IMG/VR virus record: IMGVR_UViG_3300023184_000308
Location: 1 to 36,032 of that record
Length of the DNA: 36,032 nucleotides
Source: a virus
Strand: one strand, 5' to 3'
A program made the position numbers and the translations under genes. The notes beneath the pieces are model-generated. The model was not told where the DNA came from. It did no database searches and saw only the letters and a list, made by a program, of their open reading frames with translations. Below are positions 31,843-36,032 of the stretch, piece after piece. How positions within the stretch are numbered: position 1 is the stretch's first letter; each line of letters begins with the position of its first letter.

Positions 31843-31930
31843 TTATCCACAGGTTTGTAAGCGTTTTTGTGGATAACTTCGCCAGTTTCCACGCAAATGT
31901 GGATAATTAGGACAACTTGTCTGTGGATAC
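31843..31930. other. cluster of four DnaA boxes, candidate replication origin
   Basis: TTATCCACA at 31843-31851 (plus) and TGTGGATAA at 31868-31876 and 31898-31906 (the same box on the minus strand) are exact matches to the high-affinity DnaA box. A fourth, TGTGGATAC at 31922-31930, differs by one base and lies in the end of the terS gene. Spacing is 24-30 bp and the intergenic part is AT-rich. This arrangement resembles bacterial origins and implies host DnaA use. Confidence 0.7.
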
Positions 31931-32338
31931 ATCTTCGACAACCTCGATCCGACGCAACGCATCGAGCCTCATGCCAGACAGATTTACCTGCACCGAAGGC
32001 ATTTTGTTCTGCGCATAGGCTGCTGGATTCCATCTTTCAGCCACCCATTGACGAGTTTGCACCCGTAATCTAGCCTTTTGTACCTCTTCCACATCTGTTT
32101 CGTCAGCAATTAGTATGCTTTCTGCTACCATGTCGTCTGCCGCCTTCGCGCGCGCACGCGAGGAGAGACCTTCGTTCTCTGGTTTATTGAGCCAATCTTC
32201 GAGCGCAACACGACCCACACCAAGCGCGTAACAGATGCGAGCAATCGGCTGTCCAGCCTCAAGCATCGACACGATATGTTCTTTGGGCAAAGAATCGAGT
32301 GCAGCCAAGTCAGACTTGCGTTTTGGTCTTCCAGCCAT
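31907..32338 (-). CDS. terS: terminase small subunit (143 aa)
   Basis: An N-terminal helix-turn-helix (ARICYALGVGRVALEDWLN) would recognise the packaging site. The central acidic helix supports oligomer formation, and RQWVAERWNPAAY is a segment typical of phage small terminases. It is followed by a basic, strand-rich C-terminus. GGAGG is eight bases before the ATG, inside the 18-codon frame that ends at TAAATG. It is encoded upstream of the large subunit in the same direction. Confidence 0.75.
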   Translation of the reverse strand: MAGRPKRKSDLAALDSLPKEHIVSMLEAGQPIARICYALGVGRVALEDWLNKPENEGLSSRARAKAADDMVAESILIADETDVEEVQKARLRVQTRQWVAERWNPAAYAQNKMPSVQVNLSGMRLDALRRIEVVEDVSTDKLS

Positions 32339-32395
32339 TTAAAAGCCCTCCAAGGCATCAAAGCCATTCACCCACCACAAAGTATCAACAAGCAT
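32339..32395 (-). CDS. 18-aa small ORF coupled to terS
   Basis: It starts directly after the preceding gene's TAG with a strong GGAGGAG upstream, encodes MLVDTLWWVNGFDALEGF, and ends TAA directly abutting the terS ATG. It contains the terS Shine-Dalgarno site. It may be a translated leader that tunes terS expression or a microprotein. Its precise fit between two genes suggests it is not random. Confidence 0.5.
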   Translation of the reverse strand: MLVDTLWWVNGFDALEGF

Positions 32396-33085
32396 CTAAA
32401 TCTCCTCCAAAGCCCGATTAGCCGTATTTTTGCCCATCTTGCTGGTGTCAAACACCTTCGGCAACGACGAAGCCTCCAGTTCGTCGGACTTCATGTCATC
32501 CAATCCTGTCGCACCACCCTCTGGAAATTCTTTAGCGTCCTTGTCCAACCTGACAAGTGCTGCACAAGGCATTAGCGCCTTGATCTTCATGGTCTCCTTG
32601 ATGACTGGAGACTCCATGATCAACTCCAGCTCTTCCATCGTCCAGATGTGTCTGTTCTGCACATCTGGTCTGAACTGTTGGTACAGCGTCGCGTCGTGAT
32701 GATTTCCAACCACCACCATGACCGACCCGTCTTGCATCTCATGCTCCACAACATTGATTTCTGGCATCTCAGACACACCGTTCTCAACAGCCCAAGCCTC
32801 CAACGCACCGTAAGCCTTGACCATCCCACCGACAGCTCTGTCCAACTTCACCTCATCCCTTGACCTTGACGCATCGAACACTCTCTCAGCCTGTCGCCAC
32901 ACTTTGATCCGAAACTCTGAGTCCACCAACTCAATCAACCTGTTAATACCCCAACGCTTTTCATGGTCTCTCTTCACCACAGACAGCTCCACTAACCTCG
33001 AATTCATAAATACTTCAAAAGTATTCATCGGGAATTCTGGCTGTTTTAGACCACCAAGAACTTTATTCAAACTCTTCTTACCCAT
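32396..33085 (-). CDS. conserved phage protein upstream of terS (229 aa), unknown
   Basis: A soluble protein with a helical first half (KRDHEKRWGINRLIELVDSEF) and a second half that contains VVVGNHHDATLYQQFRPDVQ and HIWTMEELE. No catalytic motif is clear. It lies between the primase-helicase and terminase genes and follows a region of short repeats. Role unknown. A replication or packaging accessory is plausible from position only. Confidence 0.65.
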   Translation of the reverse strand: MGKKSLNKVLGGLKQPEFPMNTFEVFMNSRLVELSVVKRDHEKRWGINRLIELVDSEFRIKVWRQAERVFDASRSRDEVKLDRAVGGMVKAYGALEAWAVENGVSEMPEINVVEHEMQDGSVMVVVGNHHDATLYQQFRPDVQNRHIWTMEELELIMESPVIKETMKIKALMPCAALVRLDKDAKEFPEGGATGLDDMKSDELEASSLPKVFDTSKMGKNTANRALEEI

Positions 33086-33132
33086 TTTTTCTCCAATCCT
33101 TAAATTCTAAAAACCGCGACATCCACTAAGGG

Positions 33133-33233
33133 GGACAGATGGTGTGTATACATACACACACCATCCATCTGTCCACCTTTTTGTGGTGGACAAATGCATT
33201 TTTCGTTGTCCCTATTTGTCCCCCCATTTGTCC
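33133..33233. repeat. iteron-like GGACA(A/G)AT repeat cluster
   Basis: Copies of GGACAGAT or GGACAAAT occur on both strands: 33133-33140 (+), 33167-33174 (-), 33188-33195 (+), 33214-33221 (-) and 33226-33233 (-). A degenerate copy lies at 33205-33211. The first two flank a TGTGTAT-AC-ATACACA palindrome (33142-33157), forming a large interrupted dyad. The region lies directly after the primase-helicase gene and is a candidate origin, operator or replication-protein binding site. Confidence 0.6.
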
Positions 33234-33246
33234 CTGTCCCCCCCCA

Positions 33247-35298
33247 TCATTTCTTCACCAAAGCGACGACAGAATTGACCTGTTTTGCGTCCTCTTTTTC
33301 CTCAAACACAGCCCAGCACATATCATCATAAATTACTACTTTTTCCATTTCCACCAAGTCCAACTTGACCCGTTGCCAAGCCTTTTTTAGCGTATCTGGC
33401 GACACATCGCTACCGATTCGAGCCTTAAATTCAGACCTCCATTGCTCAATCTTTATGCACTTATTGCGCATTCCGTTGATGGTTTGCATCTCCCCAAACT
33501 TGGCAATTGCTTCATGAAGCGAGTTCAAAGCGAGCTTCTGGTTCGTCCCTTTGCCCTTCTTTTCTGGTGGTTTCATGGACTCTTTTCTGTCGTTTATGGC
33601 TTGATCGTCAGACTCCACCGCCAGACTGGAAGTGCCAGACTCAAAGTCCACTACACCACCAGAAGTGGTGCTTACCTCGACCATCTTGAACCCGATGCGC
33701 TGCCCGTCTTCCCCGTCCTTTTGTTTGCTTATGTGGAGGATTCCTTTTGGCGGTTGAGCGCCTTCGATCCTGATAATCTCCAGCTCTGTGTCTACTGCTC
33801 CGAGCAGGGAAGAGTGACCGCGCAGACCTTTGGTTGCGTCCTTACCAGCGTGGTGAACTACTAGCAAGCCACACTCATACCGTCCTTGTATAGCGCCAGC
33901 AGCAGTAATGAATGCACCCATGTCTTCACTTGCGTTCTCGTTACCACCGCCAAACGCTCTAGCCAAGGTGTCAATGATGATCAGCTCGAAGTTGATCTCG
34001 TTGATTGCCTTCAAGTCATCTATTGCGTTAACTAAGTCTTGCAGGTCTGTCTTACTTGATCTGAGATTGACCTGCCGTCTTAGGAAATAGACTGGCGCTC
34101 CAACTGGCGTGCTGTGATGCGTCTTCAGCGCCTTGATCCTTGACCCGATACCGCCATGACCCTCACCAGCGATGTATAGGACTGCACCTTGCTTCGTGAT
34201 CTGGTTGCCGAGGAATGCTCTGCCTGTGGCGATGCACTCTGCAATGTCCAAGGCAATGAATGACTTAAAACTGGCTGGAGGTGCGTATAAAGCAACGAAT
34301 GATCGTTGCGGTATGACTCCTTGCACTAACCACTCGACAGGTTCGTCCTCGATGCTGTCCCACGCTTCGAGCTTGAATCCTTCGCGTTGTAGTGGTACTT
34401 GTGGCAACTCCAACTCTTCCATTACTGGTGTCTCAGCAACGCCAATCAATCTTGCAGGAGTCGTTACATCTGACTCACTTTGTATTGCTTGCGTGGCTTT
34501 TGTCAGGTCAACCAGCCTGTCCTTGTCACCGCCATACTTGTGGACAAACTCGTATGCGTCCTCCTTGATCTCTTGTAACCCAAGGTCTATTACTCGGATA
34601 CTTTTTGTAACCGACTTGAGAGCTGCGACTGCCTTCCTTGCGTACTCCCAGCCCACCGTGTCGTTGTCAGGGACTATGGCGATGGTGAGTCCTACTAAGT
34701 GCTTGACCACATCTTCTGGGAAGCTGCTTGCACCGTTGTGCGTACAGGTTGCCACCACACCGATAGTCTTTAAAGCGTCTGCTGCCTTCTCGCCTTCGCA
34801 CAAGAAGACTGTGCGTCCTGTCTTTCTTGCAAAGTCCACCTCTGGTAAGTTGTAGGGGACGATGTTCGCACCAGTCATGGATGCGTGTCTGCGTCCCTGC
34901 TCGTCCACTCTGAACTGCTTATAGGTCTTTCCCTTGGCGTCGAAGGTCTTGTATCTCTGCTTGATGTGCTGGGTGACGCCATCCTCATCGGTGTAGTGCC
35001 ATTCCTGCTCGAGCACAGGGTCTTGCTTTTGTATTGGCTTGAGTTGCGTTAAGAAGTCTGTTGGATTGGGTAAGTCTGGCAGCAACCCAAAGTCCCTGAC
35101 TGCTTGGAATACCGAGTCTTGAGAGCACCCACCGTAGCACTTGAATAACGGTTTGCCTTCGTCGTTCTCTGTGACGCATAGAGATGGATTCCTGTCCCCG
35201 TTACCCTGCCCGTGTGAGCTCACAGGACAGCTCGCCATCCATTGCCCGTTCACCTTCTTTGCGTTGCCAAGCGCTTGCGCTATTTGTTCGGCTTGCAT
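33247..35298 (-). CDS. primase-helicase fusion (683 aa)
   Basis: The main replication enzyme. The N-terminal zinc-binding part has C24, H29, C54 and C58 (CPVSSH and CYGGC). The TOPRIM primase core has FLCEGEKAADAL (165-176) and VPDNDT (209-214). The RepA/RecA-like helicase domain has Walker A YAPPASFKSF (338-347), Walker B LIIIDTLAR (439-447), VHHAGKD (481-487) and GLRGHSSL (491-498). The C-terminal 120 residues are an additional winged-helix-like region. The start has only a weak purine-rich ribosome site. It would unwind and prime the phage DNA. Confidence 0.85.
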   Translation of the reverse strand: MQAEQIAQALGNAKKVNGQWMASCPVSSHGQGNGDRNPSLCVTENDEGKPLFKCYGGCSQDSVFQAVRDFGLLPDLPNPTDFLTQLKPIQKQDPVLEQEWHYTDEDGVTQHIKQRYKTFDAKGKTYKQFRVDEQGRRHASMTGANIVPYNLPEVDFARKTGRTVFLCEGEKAADALKTIGVVATCTHNGASSFPEDVVKHLVGLTIAIVPDNDTVGWEYARKAVAALKSVTKSIRVIDLGLQEIKEDAYEFVHKYGGDKDRLVDLTKATQAIQSESDVTTPARLIGVAETPVMEELELPQVPLQREGFKLEAWDSIEDEPVEWLVQGVIPQRSFVALYAPPASFKSFIALDIAECIATGRAFLGNQITKQGAVLYIAGEGHGGIGSRIKALKTHHSTPVGAPVYFLRRQVNLRSSKTDLQDLVNAIDDLKAINEINFELIIIDTLARAFGGGNENASEDMGAFITAAGAIQGRYECGLLVVHHAGKDATKGLRGHSSLLGAVDTELEIIRIEGAQPPKGILHISKQKDGEDGQRIGFKMVEVSTTSGGVVDFESGTSSLAVESDDQAINDRKESMKPPEKKGKGTNQKLALNSLHEAIAKFGEMQTINGMRNKCIKIEQWRSEFKARIGSDVSPDTLKKAWQRVKLDLVEMEKVVIYDDMCWAVFEEKEDAKQVNSVVALVKK

Positions 35299-35315
35299 CT
35301 AGTTTTCTTTCATAT

Positions 35316-36032
35316 TTATTTTGTTAGTAATTGCCATGCTGCCGCTGCCACTCTTGGAACTTGTCCATTTCCAACGGCTGCAATTCTGTCCAACCCATTA
35401 ACCATCCCATCACTACTTCTCCACATGATGGGTCTGGTATTGTCTTTCTGTCCTCTAACCCGCCAAGATGGAGATGCTCTTTCGTCATCTCCCACCACAA
35501 AGTCGATCCAACCTTGACACCGCTCTTGCGTAGTCCACCGTTGAAATACTTTGCCTTTGCGCTCGACCAATGATTGAAAAGGTTTTTTGGAGGAGTCGGC
35601 AACAATCCAGATTCTTTCCCTTCGATGTTGCCCACCGAAGTCGTCGTGTCCCAGCACTCCCCATTGCGCATCAAACCCCATCTGGGCAAGATCACACAAC
35701 ACTCTGTCGAGTCCTCGAAGAGTGAGTGCTGGTGAGTTCTCAATGAATGCGTATCTTGGCTGTACTTCGCGAATGACCCGTGACATTTCTCCCCAGAGTC
35801 CTGATCGTTCCCCATCGAGTCCTGCGCCTCTTCCTGCAACGCTGATGTCCTGACAGGGAAATCCACCGCTGACGACTTGGACCTTTCCCCGCCAAGGTTT
35901 GCCGTCGAATGTGGTGATGTCGTCCCAGATAGGGAATCTAGGTAAGAGTCCGTCAGCTTGCCGTTGCAATAAAACTCTGCGTGGGTAATCTTCGATTTCA
36001 ACGGCACACACGGTACGCCACCCCAACAAATG
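35316..36032 (-). CDS. C5-cytosine DNA methyltransferase, 5' end cut by window
   Basis: Visible motifs, numbered from a TTG at 36029, are GGFPCQDIS with catalytic Cys59, FIENSPAL (motif VI-like, Glu97), GGQHRRERIWIVA (motif VIII), and GNGQVPRVAAAAW near the end (motif X). The SAM-binding motif I lies beyond the window, so the gene is partial. The target-recognition region between motifs VIII and X is short, about 70 residues. The enzyme would methylate cytosine in phage DNA, for instance against host restriction. A second open frame covers the whole gene. Confidence 0.85.
   Translation of the reverse strand, partial: HLLGWRTVCAVEIEDYPRRVLLQRQADGLLPRFPIWDDITTFDGKPWRGKVQVVSGGFPCQDISVAGRGAGLDGERSGLWGEMSRVIREVQPRYAFIENSPALTLRGLDRVLCDLAQMGFDAQWGVLGHDDFGGQHRRERIWIVADSSKKPFQSLVERKGKVFQRWTTQERCQGWIDFVVGDDERASPSWRVRGQKDNTRPIMWRSSDGMVNGLDRIAAVGNGQVPRVAAAAWQLLTK
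35324..36032 (-). CDS. overlapping frame-shifted protein within the methyltransferase gene (at least 227 aa)
   Basis: Shifted by one base from the methyltransferase frame on the same strand, this frame is open from the window edge to 35324. Counting from a GTG at 36007, it carries FAKY (79-82), LPRWGLMRNGECW (107-119), GLLPTP (134-139) and WLMGWTELQPLEMDKF (202-217). I recognise this ordered set, including DFPVRTS near 49-55, from a phage protein type often found near C5 methyltransferase genes. Its presence inside the methyltransferase gene suggests overprinting. A start codon within the window (GTG 36007) has no obvious SD, so translation may begin upstream. Confidence 0.5.
   Translation of the reverse strand, partial: ICWGGVPCVPLKSKITHAEFYCNGKLTDSYLDSLSGTTSPHSTANLGGERSKSSAVDFPVRTSALQEEAQDSMGNDQDSGEKCHGSFAKYSQDTHSLRTHQHSLFEDSTECCVILPRWGLMRNGECWDTTTSVGNIEGKESGLLPTPPKNLFNHWSSAKAKYFNGGLRKSGVKVGSTLWWEMTKEHLHLGGLEDRKTIPDPSCGEVVMGWLMGWTELQPLEMDKFQEWQRQHGNY

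Larger units (their letters stand above)
31431..31906. other. 476-bp non-coding gap between terminase subunit genes
   Basis: No convincing gene lies here. It contains, from left to right, a short hairpin (TGCGT/ACGCA near 31595-31610), a phased T-tract run (31627-31648), a G-rich stretch with a quadruplex motif, an 8-bp inverted repeat and a cluster of DnaA boxes. On the minus strand a TATACT -10-like hexamer (31616-31621) follows the phased A-tracts, which could help form a terL promoter, though no good -35 accompanies it. Confidence 0.7.

Noticed and set aside
1-36032. Circular closure of the window
   Set aside because: Joining the end to the beginning puts an in-frame stop only a few codons upstream of the methyltransferase fragment and leaves its motif I missing. 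The two ends share no visible direct repeat.
1-36032. CRISPR arrays, tRNA genes, insertion sequences, integrase and att sites
   Set aside because: No repeat-spacer pattern, cloverleaf-like segment, transposase or recombinase motif was recognised. Weak tRNA-like sequences cannot be excluded without a covariance-model scan.

Overview
The window is a fragment of a tailed-phage genome with podovirus-type gene content, almost completely coding and packed with 4-bp ATGA or GTGA gene overlaps. Three features identify it as a phage: both terminase subunits, a full head and short-tail morphogenesis block, and a lysis cassette. The capsid protein looks like the SU10 major-capsid type, the portal has the size and character of the P22 type, and the tail hub resembles P22 gp10. 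E. coli-like DnaA boxes, Shine-Dalgarno (SD) starts and moderate GC suggest a proteobacterial host. Freshwater or beta-proteobacterial is only a guess. No integrase, tRNA, CRISPR array or reverse transcriptase is visible. The right edge cuts a gene and the ends do not join in frame, so the window is not shown to be a complete genome.

Layout. (1) 170-3853, leftward: a replication/recombination operon. In transcription order it holds an HTH regulator, a RuvC-like resolvase, two small proteins, a PAPS-reductase-family enzyme, a Cas4/RecB-like nuclease and a protein with an SSB-like acidic tail, closed by a strong terminator at 123-157. (2) 3854-4100: a divergent control region with two dyads, a rightward sigma70-like promoter, and a hairpin plus terminator that could end a short leftward RNA. 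(3) 4101-6581, rightward: an early-type operon of eleven small genes, including two tiny membrane peptides and a four-cysteine mini protein. (4) 6505-31430, leftward: the late region. Read in transcription order (right to left) it runs terminase large subunit, small basic proteins with an inserted GIY-YIG endonuclease, glycosyltransferase and methyltransferase, portal, scaffold, capsid, second glycosyltransferase, adaptor, structural proteins, repeat protein, tail fibre with a small partner, lysis genes, C1q-like protein, tail hub and ejection proteins. (5) 31431-31906: a 476-bp non-coding gap between the terminase subunits with four DnaA boxes, phased A/T tracts, a G-quadruplex motif and a large inverted repeat. 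This is a candidate origin and/or packaging site. (6) 31907-36032, leftward: terminase small subunit, an 18-codon ORF, a conserved phage protein, an iteron-like repeat region, a primase-helicase fusion and a truncated C5-cytosine methyltransferase.

How it fits together. The rightward operon would take over the host early. The HTH protein probably switches between the two divergent operons. The primase-helicase, probably with host DnaA, replicates the genome, and the nuclease, SSB-like protein and resolvase process it. The terminase packages DNA into SU10-type heads.

The most surprising feature is at the right end. The DNA encoding the C5 methyltransferase is open in a second frame for its whole length, and that second frame encodes a protein with recognisable phage-family hallmarks, so it looks like a genuine overprinted gene pair.
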